10,280 nt of DNA, taken from assembly GCA_037147175.1 (NCBI GenBank), contig JBAWVS010000067.1, positions 1-10,280 of the forward strand. Reading direction: 5' to 3'. This stretch comes from a bacterium. Lineage in GTDB: Bacteria; Cyanobacteriota; Vampirovibrionia; Gastranaerophilales; UBA9971. Positions 1-6,811 of the stretch are shown here, one piece after another. A program made the translations under genes and the position numbers. Below the pieces are notes generated by a model. The model was given only the letters and a program-made list of their open reading frames with translations. It did no database searches and was not told the DNA's origin. Within the stretch, counting starts at the first letter, position 1. Every line of letters begins with the position of its first letter.

Positions 1-79
1 AAGAATTAAGTTAAAAAAACTTTATCCTAATAAATTAAATTAACAATGCACTAGAGTTATTATTTCCAATTATGCCTTT
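1..79 (+). other. Broken or missing 5' part of the flippase gene
   Basis: In the same frame as the downstream flippase, codons 2-40 read RIKLKKLYPNKLN and end at a TAA (41-43). The frame then reopens at 44 as QCTRVIISNYAF and runs into the ATG at 80. The first peptide looks like the basic cytoplasmic loop that precedes the second half of Wzx proteins, and the second runs into the conserved 'DKIIMGF' region. This suggests coding sequence interrupted by a stop or small indel rather than intergenic DNA. The frame starting at 42 also reads a hydrophobic peptide (NNALELLFPIMPLWIK) before a TAA at 90-92, which fits a frameshift. There is no Shine-Dalgarno site before position 80. It may be a real pseudogene or a sequence error near the edge. 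Confidence 0.4.
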
Positions 80-874
80 ATGGATAAAATAATTATGGGG
101 TTTATTTCAACTTTGGCACAGGTAGGTTTATACGATATAAACATTAAGTTTTTGAGCATAATAACCCCTCTGGTAACATCGTTAAGCGCTGTTATACAAC
201 CACGAATAGCAAATATATACGCAAAGGGTGATGATGCAAAAATCAAGGAGTATACGACATTAACTATAAAAGTGATGCTATTTCTGACTTTTCCTCTGAT
301 TGCCATATTGATTGGCATATCCGATAATCTTGTGCAGTGGTTGTTTAAAGGAGAATTTCTGAAACTCGCTTTTTTAATTAAAATAACATCTCCCATTATT
401 TTATTCCTGACGGTGGGAAGTATTTTTGGAACTCAAATTTTAATACCTACGGGAAAAGAGAAAGATTTTACTATCTCGTTAGTAATTGGTGCAGTAGTGA
501 ATGTATATTTCAATTTCCTTCTCATTCCAAAATACGGAGCTGTGGGAGGTTGTATAGCTTACGCTTTATGCCAACTGTCTGTGTCCATGTACCAGTTTTT
601 TGTCACGAAAAAATATATCAATTTGGAAGAAATATCGCAAGATTTGTGGAAATACCTTGTTGGAGCTGTAATTGTGTTTGTTTCACTTTCCTTTGTCGAT
701 AAACTTCAACTAAGTCATCTCTGTATTCTCATAGTGCATTTAATAACAGCTGTTTTGGTGTATATTTTGGCTACAAGTCTTTTAAAGACTGATATAAACA
801 TATTTTTAGCATCTAAAGTAAGTGAATTCATTAGGGGAAGGGAGAAAGAGCTGAATGAAAATATTAATATATAG
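80..874 (+). CDS. wzx: Wzx-type polysaccharide flippase (C-terminal part)
   Basis: Inner-membrane flippase of the MATE-like polysaccharide transporter superfamily, expected to move lipid-linked repeat units from the cytoplasmic to the outer face of the membrane. The 264 residues are strongly hydrophobic. They include family-like stretches such as DKIIMGFISTLAQVGLY (2-18), a P-R motif near residues 41-42 after the first long helix, and the late segment with GTQILIPTGKEKD, then a helix with N-x-x-x-N-F-L-L-I-P and G-A-V-G-G. Full-length Wzx proteins are usually 400-480 residues, and the first visible motif normally lies around residue 200, so about the N-terminal 40 percent is absent. The ATG at 80 has no ribosome binding site and is probably not a natural start. 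The gene ends overlapping the next by 20 bases, which indicates an operon. Family assignment is firm, but whether the gene is functional is doubtful. Confidence 0.8.
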   Translation: MDKIIMGFISTLAQVGLYDINIKFLSIITPLVTSLSAVIQPRIANIYAKGDDAKIKEYTTLTIKVMLFLTFPLIAILIGISDNLVQWLFKGEFLKLAFLIKITSPIILFLTVGSIFGTQILIPTGKEKDFTISLVIGAVVNVYFNFLLIPKYGAVGGCIAYALCQLSVSMYQFFVTKKYINLEEISQDLWKYLVGAVIVFVSLSFVDKLQLSHLCILIVHLITAVLVYILATSLLKTDINIFLASKVSEFIRGREKELNENINI

Positions 875-2054
875 CGATGCGGAAAATTTTAATTTTTTCA
901 GAAAAATGGTGAAACCTCTAAACGAACTGGGACATGAGGTTCATTTTTTAACAAACAATTTTTACAATTACTTAAAAGTTAAAAAACAAGGCTATAAATT
1001 TTTTCTGGTAAAAAGAGCCGATAAAAAATCATCTGTCGAAAATATTCCTGATAGTCTGCTGATGGGGCTTATAAATTTAAAAAACGCAAAAAAACTTTAT
1101 TCAAGCATTGTTTTTACGTTAGAAACTCTTAATGACAAGCATAACTATAATTTATTTATGACATGGAACGGTCATAACATTATTGGTCAGAGTTTTGAAA
1201 CTTTTGCAAAGCAACATAATATAAAAATGCTTTATCTTGAAATTGCAAACATTGACGGAAAAATATTTGCCGATCCTCAAGGTGTTAATGCGCTTTCATC
1301 TTTGTTTGCAAATCCAGAAATTCTTGAGGAGTTTGAAGTTGATGAAGCAAAATTTGAGGAATGGCGAGAAAATTATTTAAAGAATAAATTGAAATCACAC
1401 ATTGTTCGTCAAGCTATTATTAAAAAAGTCGATTTAAAAGATTTGATCTTTAACTATATTTTAGGACTCTTTAAAAAATTTATTCTCGGAGTTCCCAATT
1501 TTCCTAAGATTTCTATGATCCATTTTTTCAAAAAAAGATTGAAAAATAAAGCTCAACAAAAGTACGGCTACGATGATTTAAACATAGAAAAAGAAAACTA
1601 TATTTTTTATCCTATGCAAGTTTCAAGCGATACTCAACTCATGATAAACAGTGATATAGATAATGCTCAAGCAATAGAGATTGCTTCGGCAAAAGCAAGA
1701 GAAAAAGGAATTAAACTTCTTGTAAAACCTCATCCTGCTGAAACAAACAAAGTTTTTATAAAGAAAATATTTGACTTAAAAGAAAAATACGGCTTTTACT
1801 TTGTAAAGCACAATACATTTCAGCTAATCAGCAATTCTGACGAAGTAATCACAATAAATTCAACAGTAGGACTGGAAGCAAAAATTCTTGACAAACCCGT
1901 AACCTTTTTAGGCAGAAGTTTTTTTGCTAAAATGAATAATAATATGCTAAAAAAATATATTATGGGCTATTTGATAGATGCTGATTATTTCAATAATGAG
2001 CCAATCAGAAAAGAGTCTGCGGTTAAAATAATTGAAAGAGTTAGAGTTTTATGA
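855..2054 (+). CDS. Capsule polysaccharide biosynthesis protein, KpsS/LipB-like
   Basis: A 399-residue soluble protein resembling the capsule synthesis/export family (Pfam Capsule_synth; KpsS, KpsC, LipB), whose studied members are beta-Kdo transferases building the linker between capsule and lipid. Visible marks are an N-terminal Rossmann-like start MKILIYSDAENFNFF, ADPQGVNALSSL (139-150; compare D-x-x-G-V-N-A-x-S), PMQVSSDTQL (253-262), VKPHPAE (290-296) and TINSTVGLEA (333-342). The last three form the nucleotide-sugar binding half of a GT-B-like fold. There is no signal peptide or membrane helix; residues 176-235 are rich in lysine and aromatic residues and may touch the membrane. The ATG at 855 lies inside the flippase end and is preceded by a purine-rich GGAG (841-844). 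Its stop overlaps the next start as ATGA. KpsS normally belongs to ABC-transporter capsules, so the exact reaction here is uncertain. Confidence 0.72.
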   Translation: MKILIYSDAENFNFFRKMVKPLNELGHEVHFLTNNFYNYLKVKKQGYKFFLVKRADKKSSVENIPDSLLMGLINLKNAKKLYSSIVFTLETLNDKHNYNLFMTWNGHNIIGQSFETFAKQHNIKMLYLEIANIDGKIFADPQGVNALSSLFANPEILEEFEVDEAKFEEWRENYLKNKLKSHIVRQAIIKKVDLKDLIFNYILGLFKKFILGVPNFPKISMIHFFKKRLKNKAQQKYGYDDLNIEKENYIFYPMQVSSDTQLMINSDIDNAQAIEIASAKAREKGIKLLVKPHPAETNKVFIKKIFDLKEKYGFYFVKHNTFQLISNSDEVITINSTVGLEAKILDKPVTFLGRSFFAKMNNNMLKKYIMGYLIDADYFNNEPIRKESAVKIIERVRVL

Positions 2055-3067
2055 GCAAACAAAGATTAGCTTGGCTTGACACAGGAAGAGGCTTAGGGGC
2101 TATTTGGGTTATGGCGGCTCACTTTATTCAACATTTCCCAATTCATTCACAAAGTGAACCTCTAATAAAAAACTATATTGTTTTAGGGAGGGCAGGTGTC
2201 GTTTTATTTTTTTGTATTTCTGGGTTTATAATCCCGTATACTTTGTTTAAATCAAACCTTAAAGATTTTATAATAAATAGAATTTTTAGATTGTATCCGA
2301 TTTACTGGTTTGCAATTCTTACATTAATTGTCATTGAATCAAAAAAGTTCGATTTTATCACATTGCTATCTAATCTACTTATGATACCAGGCTTTTTAGG
2401 CGTTAAATATATAATTTATGTTTTTTGGACTTTAGAAGTAGAATTAATTTTTTATATTTTATGTGGAATATATTATTCTAAAAACCTTTTAAACAATGAA
2501 AAATTCATTTCAAATAATATTTTCGTATTTTTGTTTTTATCCTTCTTATTTGCATTATTAAGACCTTATCTACATATTCCAGCCATAATTTTTTTGGGAT
2601 TGGCTGTTATGTTTATAGGCGTAAGAGTTTATATTAAAAAGTCATTGGATTTCAAATTTTTCATTATATTTTTACTTTCGGTCATTCCTATTAGCTTTTT
2701 AGAAAAAAAATCATTGTTTTTAAGTTTTATGCCTGCTTACTTTTTAGGCTTGAGCAGTTTTATAACACTTTACAATCTGCAAAATTTAAAGGCTAATTTT
2801 TTATCTTTTTTGGGGAAAATAAGCTATTCTATTTATCTTTTGCATCTTCCTGTTGGCATATACTTTTTGAATTTCTATACCCTCAATTACAATGTTTATG
2901 CAGGCGTTGCGGCAGCCGTTGTTTCAGTAATTTTAACATCTTATCTTACTTATACTTTTATTGAGAAAAAGTTTACAAATATTGGAAGATACATTATAAA
3001 GCGTTATACAAACAGAGAATTGAATTATAATTGTATTGAGAAGGAAATTTTAATTAATGAAACTTAG
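2051..3067 (+). CDS. Acyltransferase-3 family membrane O-acyltransferase
   Basis: A 338-residue integral membrane protein of the acyltransferase-3 family (OafA/OacA/NodX type), expected to O-acetylate, or otherwise O-acylate, sugars of the surface glycan at the inner membrane. The family motif R-x(4)-D-x-x-R-G appears at residues 5-14 (RLAWLDTGRG), and the likely catalytic histidine is H24 in MAAHF. The segments GRAGVVLFFCISGFII (46-61), INRIFRLYPIYW (75-86) and FWTLEVELIFY (125-135) are all characteristic. About ten hydrophobic helices follow, then a polar tail from about residue 310. It lacks the extra SGNH domain found in larger members, so it is the short form. The start codon overlaps the preceding stop (ATGA), implying translational coupling. 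The acyl group and acceptor sugar cannot be read from sequence. Family confidence is high. Confidence 0.9.
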   Translation: MSKQRLAWLDTGRGLGAIWVMAAHFIQHFPIHSQSEPLIKNYIVLGRAGVVLFFCISGFIIPYTLFKSNLKDFIINRIFRLYPIYWFAILTLIVIESKKFDFITLLSNLLMIPGFLGVKYIIYVFWTLEVELIFYILCGIYYSKNLLNNEKFISNNIFVFLFLSFLFALLRPYLHIPAIIFLGLAVMFIGVRVYIKKSLDFKFFIIFLLSVIPISFLEKKSLFLSFMPAYFLGLSSFITLYNLQNLKANFLSFLGKISYSIYLLHLPVGIYFLNFYTLNYNVYAGVAAAVVSVILTSYLTYTFIEKKFTNIGRYIIKRYTNRELNYNCIEKEILINET

Positions 3068-4298
3068 ATTAACCTTGCCAAAGGAACTTAAATTGGCAAT
3101 TCCCAATAATATAAATTTAACTGAAATATGCGCTTGGCTTTGCGTTGTTTTTTCGGGGTTTTATCTTTACGGGACTCCGATAATAAGCCCTGTGTACATT
3201 AGTTTCTTTACTGTTCTTGCTGTTGTAATTTTCGGGTTGTTTACAGGAGATAAATGTTCTTTCAATAAGGTTTATATCTCTGCTTTAATGCCAATCGTTT
3301 ACATTGGAATCACTCAACCTTTACTTTTCCATTTAGAAGTTTTGGGGCAATGTATAGCTTTTGCTTATTTTATTTTGACTGTTTATTTATTAAACAATTT
3401 TGATAACAGAAAAATCGTAAAAATTTCTGAGCATTTTTTATGTTTTTCTACAATTCTATTTGCAATTGATACTTATTTAAGAGTGCATTCTGCTTTACAC
3501 GGTGCTAATTTGATCTCATCTTTTTATGCGTTTAAAGGTGGAAGTATTATGTGGAATGATACAAACGGTCTTGGTCTGCAAGTTGTTGTAATGTTCTTTC
3601 TTGCTTTATATTTAGATATAATTCAACCCAAAAAAAGTTATAAAGTCTACCAGCTTATTCTTTTCATAGTTACTATTTTATCTTTTTCAAGAATGTCAAT
3701 TGTTGCCATAGTTGTTTTCTGGATAATATTTAAACAAGCTCGTAAATTATTTTCTCTCAAAAATATTATTTTAATGCTGTCATTTGGGCTTGCTTTTTTG
3801 CTGTTACAAAACTGTTTTACGAGTTTAAATCTATTTGAAGGAAGAAGTTTAGACTCCAAGTTCTATGTAATTTCAAAAACAATTGATTATATTAAAAATG
3901 CCGACTTGAGCTCCATTCTTTTCGGAGTAGGCTTAGCTAATACCAAAAGTGTTCTTGGGTATTGGCCGGGGCATAATTATTTCAGTATGTATTTTGTCGG
4001 ATCAGGATTAATTGGATTTTTAGTTGTATCCTCTTTACTTTTTTATATTTCAATTAAAACAAGGTTTAAAGCGTTAATAATTATTTTACCCATACTGTTT
4101 AACGGCTTTTCTGTCTATATTATGTATAATGCCTTCTTTTTTAGTTCATTGGCGATAATATACCTAATCGAAAGAAATTTAAGCCAAAAAAACGAGAATC
4201 TATATTTAGAGCCTGTCTTGTTAAAACCTTCTTGCTGTCATGCCGAACTTGTTTCAGCATCTGTCCAATTGTTAGACTCTGAAACAAGTTCAGGGTGA
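3057..4298 (+). CDS. wzy: Wzy-like O-antigen/capsule polymerase
   Basis: A 413-residue polytopic membrane protein with about 11-12 hydrophobic segments, fitting the O-antigen ligase/polymerase superfamily (Wzy/WaaL). These proteins join lipid-linked repeat units on the outer face of the inner membrane. Supporting signs are SFSRMSIVA (209-217; compare the S-R motif), a polar periplasmic loop at about 252-305, and FGVGLANTK (289-297) followed by W-P-G-H-N-Y (303-308) and G-S-G-L-I-G-F (315-321), a pattern typical of the family. It overlaps the previous gene by 11 bases and has AAGGA at 3041-3045. An oddity is that codons 394-413, starting C-H-A-E-L-V-S-A-S, lie in a palindromic repeat that also supplies the stop. 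The native C terminus has probably been replaced by repeat-derived sequence beyond the last helix, so activity may be intact. Polymerase versus ligase cannot be separated from sequence alone; context favours Wzy. Confidence 0.82.
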   Translation: MKLRLTLPKELKLAIPNNINLTEICAWLCVVFSGFYLYGTPIISPVYISFFTVLAVVIFGLFTGDKCSFNKVYISALMPIVYIGITQPLLFHLEVLGQCIAFAYFILTVYLLNNFDNRKIVKISEHFLCFSTILFAIDTYLRVHSALHGANLISSFYAFKGGSIMWNDTNGLGLQVVVMFFLALYLDIIQPKKSYKVYQLILFIVTILSFSRMSIVAIVVFWIIFKQARKLFSLKNIILMLSFGLAFLLLQNCFTSLNLFEGRSLDSKFYVISKTIDYIKNADLSSILFGVGLANTKSVLGYWPGHNYFSMYFVGSGLIGFLVVSSLLFYISIKTRFKALIIILPILFNGFSVYIMYNAFFFSSLAIIYLIERNLSQKNENLYLEPVLLKPSCCHAELVSASVQLLDSETSSG

Positions 4299-4300
4299 CA
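4236..4300. repeat. Palindromic repeat overlapping the wzy 3' end
   Basis: Two 22-base arms (4236-4257 and 4279-4300) are reverse complements at 19 of 22 positions and flank a 21-base centre. Each arm contains the core AACTTGTTTCAG or its complement, and the outer ends are TGTCA/TGACA. Read in the wzy frame it encodes C-H-A-E-L-V-S-A-S then S-E-T-S-S-G and a stop (4296-4298). I recognise this peptide signature as one that recurs at protein C termini and between genes in several unrelated bacteria, which marks it as a dispersed, possibly mobile, palindromic element rather than part of the polymerase. No second copy is visible in this window, so the dispersed nature is inferred. Confidence 0.75.
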
Positions 4301-4312
4301 TTTCCTTTTTTA
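4236..4312 (+). terminator. Possible Rho-independent terminator formed by the palindrome
   Basis: The long stem at 4236-4300 is followed directly by a T-rich run (TTTCCTTTTTT at 4301-4311). Transcribed on the plus strand this gives a strong hairpin and a U-rich tail, so the repeat could end the wzx-to-wzy transcript. Against it, the stem is longer than most terminators, has internal mismatches and a 21-base loop, and overlaps the coding end. Confidence 0.4.
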
Positions 4313-4322
4313 GCCAGATGGC

Positions 4323-4352
4323 TTCTTACTTAATGGCGATTAGGCTTATATT
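4323..4352 (+). promoter_or_regulatory. Weak candidate promoter upstream of the GT6 gene
   Basis: The 93-base gap before the GT6 gene holds TATATT (4347-4352), five of six matches to a sigma-70 -10 box. TTCTTA (4323-4328) at an 18-base spacing is only a poor -35 match. A separate promoter would make sense if the palindrome terminates the upstream transcript. In DNA this AT-rich such matches arise easily by chance. Confidence 0.22.
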
Positions 4353-4391
4353 TGCAGGATTTATTAAAACGAGACCGAGGAAAGGAATAAA

Positions 4392-5222
4392 ATGAAAATA
4401 GCAGTTTTATATATAGGGCTTGGTCGATATACTGTATTCTGGGAAGGGTTTTATAAAAGTTGCGAGCAATTCTTTCTTCCAAAACATGAAAAAACATACT
4501 TTGTTTTTACCGACAATGAAAGTTTAATGTTTGAAAAAGAGAGTAACGTGGTTAAAATTCATCAGGAAAACCTGAAATTTCCATATGCAACTTTATTGCG
4601 ATTTGAGATGTTTAGTAGAATTAGAACGCAATTAAAAGAGTTTGATTATATTTTCTTTTTAAATGGAAATATGGAATTTGTTGACTTTGTCAATGAAGAA
4701 TGTTTGCCCACAAAAGAAAATGACGGGCTGGTTGCAGGTCTTTTGCTGGCCAGACGTTTTTTTAATAATCCGGACAGGTTACCCTATGAAAGAAACCCTC
4801 TATCAAATGCTTATATACCCTACGGTAAAGGTACCCATTATTTACAGGGTGGCTTAAATGGCGGAATGGCGGATGAGTATTTAGAAATGATTGATAAACT
4901 TAACGTCGCAATCAAGGAAGACTTGGCAAATGGTATTATAGCAGTTGTGAACGATGAATCACATTTGAATAAATACCTGTTAGACAAAAATCCTCTTATT
5001 TTAGAACCTAATTATATGTATTCTGATCAGGCTTTTATGGAAGAATATAAGAAAAATAAAAAAATTGTTGTACTCAATAAGCAAGAGCCAAAATGGGGAG
5101 GAATGGACTACTTAAGAGGTAAAAGAGATAAACCAATTGTAGGATTCGAGGCATTTATTTGTTCAATAATTTTATTTTTTAAAAAACAGTACAGGGTATA
5201 CGTTAATAAATTTCTTTATTGA
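4392..5222 (+). CDS. GT6 (ABO blood-group family) alpha-1,3-Gal/GalNAc transferase
   Basis: A 276-residue family GT6 enzyme, related to human ABO transferases and bacterial members such as E. coli O86 WbnI and Bacteroides ovatus BoGT6a. It should add Gal or GalNAc in alpha-1,3 linkage to a galactose, which is normally alpha-1,2-fucosylated. Evidence: FYKSCEQFF (20-28), YFVFTD (36-41), RFEMF (70-74), FFLNGNMEF (88-96), ERNPLSNAYIP (133-143), HYLQGGLNGG (149-158) and NDESHLNKYLL (187-197), with the catalytic glutamate at 189. The metal-binding D-x-D of animal enzymes is N-G-N (91-93), as known for bacterial GT6 enzymes, which are metal-independent. There is no N-terminal anchor; residues 249-276 form an unusual hydrophobic, then basic and aromatic, tail that could bind the membrane. 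The start is well supported by AAGGA at 4382-4386, five bases upstream. Donor choice is unresolved: by my alignment human positions 266/268 are Gln/Gly, and Gly268 is the A (GalNAc) type. Confidence 0.92.
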   Translation: MKIAVLYIGLGRYTVFWEGFYKSCEQFFLPKHEKTYFVFTDNESLMFEKESNVVKIHQENLKFPYATLLRFEMFSRIRTQLKEFDYIFFLNGNMEFVDFVNEECLPTKENDGLVAGLLLARRFFNNPDRLPYERNPLSNAYIPYGKGTHYLQGGLNGGMADEYLEMIDKLNVAIKEDLANGIIAVVNDESHLNKYLLDKNPLILEPNYMYSDQAFMEEYKKNKKIVVLNKQEPKWGGMDYLRGKRDKPIVGFEAFICSIILFFKKQYRVYVNKFLY

Positions 5223-5282
5223 AATCATAAAAAAATCATCCGCAAAAAATTGGAGCAGTATTAAAGTTGAATTGGTGGAATT

Positions 5283-6014
5283 GTGAAAAATACGGAATGT
5301 AAAAAAACAGCTGAATATTTTAATGAAAATGTACCTGAGTATTGCCTCGAGAGATTTGGGTTAATCGTTGATTTTATTAAAAAACAGGTAAAATCAGATA
5401 GCAATTTTCTTGATATAGGATGTGGGGCTGGAAATGTACTTCAAATGATACAAGATCAAACAGGAATACAAGATCTTTACGGAATGGACATAGCCGAAAA
5501 TTATTTGAATGAAACAGGCAAAAAAGTTGAATTTAAGTCAATACTGGGTTCTATTCTCGATGAAGAAATAGTAGGAAAATATAAAAATAAATTTGATTTT
5601 GTCATGCTGTCAGCAGTATTGCATCATTTAATAGGTGACTCAAGGGCGGATTCTATTGAACTGGCAAAAAAAGCTTTGGATAATGCTTTTCAACTTGTTA
5701 AACCTCAAGGGTACTTTCTGCTCGTAGAGCCTGCTTATGCACCGACAATTTCAAATGATTTCATCTTTAACATTAAAAAATTCTTTTCTTCTTTTGTTGA
5801 TGGTCGAATTGAATTGTTTACTCAAGGTCTCAATATTGGGGATCCTATAGTTTCCTTTTTAACTCCCGATCAGATTAAAAACATGATGCAAAATATAGAC
5901 AACAATGAACTTTTAGGAGAAAAAATCAGTTCCAATGGTGTTCCTTTGGCGATGAGGTTTTTATTTGTTAAAGGAACCTACAATACCAATTTTATAAGCC
6001 GAAAAATAAAATAA
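5283..6014 (+). CDS. Class I SAM-dependent methyltransferase
   Basis: A 243-residue class I methyltransferase. SAM-binding motif I is FLDIGCGAGN (42-51), the second strand ends in YGMDIA (66-71) with the acidic ribose-binding residue D69, and FDFVMLSAVLHHL (104-116) is the motif IV region. LVKPQGYFLLVEP (138-150) is the following strand. The acceptor cannot be read from sequence; in this setting a sugar hydroxyl or amino group of the repeat unit is the natural guess, but a capping or unrelated role is possible. The start is GTG: no ATG lies between the upstream in-frame TGA (5268-5270) and this codon, and GGTGGA (5274-5279) serves as a somewhat close Shine-Dalgarno site. It lies 60 bases after the GT6 gene on the same strand and is probably co-transcribed. 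It is the last plus-strand gene before the convergence point. Confidence 0.85.
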   Translation: MKNTECKKTAEYFNENVPEYCLERFGLIVDFIKKQVKSDSNFLDIGCGAGNVLQMIQDQTGIQDLYGMDIAENYLNETGKKVEFKSILGSILDEEIVGKYKNKFDFVMLSAVLHHLIGDSRADSIELAKKALDNAFQLVKPQGYFLLVEPAYAPTISNDFIFNIKKFFSSFVDGRIELFTQGLNIGDPIVSFLTPDQIKNMMQNIDNNELLGEKISSNGVPLAMRFLFVKGTYNTNFISRKIK

Positions 6015-6049
6015 TTAAGCAGATGATGTTTTAAGCTTTAAATAAGCAA

Positions 6050-6772
6050 TTATTCAACCAAGACAAAAAGTGAATATCCGCCCAGTAATTTAGCAGAAAA
6101 ATCAACATTGATTTTGTTCAAGATGCGTCTGGGTATATGCAGCATTCTTGATTTAAGGCTTATGCTTTTACTAATTCCGGCTAATTCCAGAACACTGTTA
6201 CCATAATGCCAATCCAAAACTTTATACCCGGCATCTTCGAGAACTGCCAAGAAAATGTCTTTATTGAAATAATGTATATGTCCGTATTTTTCTCTGGATT
6301 CCAAATAGTAATGACCAAATAAAGCTTTTAGAGCAAATATTTCTAAGGGAACGTTAAAAACTTTATATTTGCCTTTGTTTTTGACTTGCTTTAAAAAACC
6401 TATGTAATCATCTATATGTTCTACAATATCAATTAAAAGCAGCGCATCGTAGTGTTTATCAGATTCGGTCAAAAAATCTTTTAACTGAAAATTCAATCTT
6501 GCTTTTTCCTTGTTTTTACATATTTGGTAGGCATCTTCAGAAACTTCATACCCGCAGAATGTTATATCTTCTTCCATTTCATTATAAAGATTGTTTAATA
6601 TTTCTCCGGCACCGCAACCTATTTCACTTATAGTTTTTGGCTTAATATTATTTTTATCGAGCAATTTAAGTATCTGTAAGGCTTTCCAGGGAGAATCCTC
6701 TGTATGCCAGGTGGGATTGTTCTCTAAATACTGACCGTCATTATATAAATTAGTTTTTTCAATATCATTCAT
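6050..6772 (-). CDS. Class I SAM-dependent methyltransferase (Methyltransf_23-like)
   Basis: A 240-residue class I methyltransferase, clearly different from the one at 5283-6014. Motif I is ISEIGCGAGEI (48-58), the acidic residue closing strand 2 is E76 in FCGYEVSE, and LLLIDIVEHIDD (111-122) is the motif IV region. HIHYFN (165-170) is a pattern common in this subgroup just before the last helices. The N-terminal 25 residues (N-D-G-Q-Y, N-P-T-W-H) resemble a substrate-capping segment. Target unknown: a sugar of the repeat unit or the glycan end is likely from context. The start is firm, with AGGAGA (6783-6778) five bases upstream on the minus strand. It is last in the minus-strand run, 75 bases after the fucosyltransferase, and the only gene of that run with a real gap before it. 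Confidence 0.84.
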   Translation of the reverse strand: MNDIEKTNLYNDGQYLENNPTWHTEDSPWKALQILKLLDKNNIKPKTISEIGCGAGEILNNLYNEMEEDITFCGYEVSEDAYQICKNKEKARLNFQLKDFLTESDKHYDALLLIDIVEHIDDYIGFLKQVKNKGKYKVFNVPLEIFALKALFGHYYLESREKYGHIHYFNKDIFLAVLEDAGYKVLDWHYGNSVLELAGISKSISLKSRMLHIPRRILNKINVDFSAKLLGGYSLFVLVE

Positions 6773-6811
6773 GTTTTTCTCCTGCTGTATTTTTTTATTT
6801 TAAAAGTGGCA

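Noticed and set aside
70-396. Minus-strand open frame opposite the flippase
   Set aside because: It is antisense to a clear membrane-protein gene, has no family-like motifs or ribosome binding site, and is explained as a shadow frame.
4311-4323. Small inverted repeat AGCCAGATGGCT after the palindrome
   Set aside because: The stem is only 4-5 bases with almost no loop. It is expected by chance.
5223-5282. Possible promoter or small gene between GT6 and the first methyltransferase
   Set aside because: The 60 bases are AT-rich with no convincing -35/-10 pair and no open frame with a ribosome binding site. I see only the GGTGGA site of the next gene.
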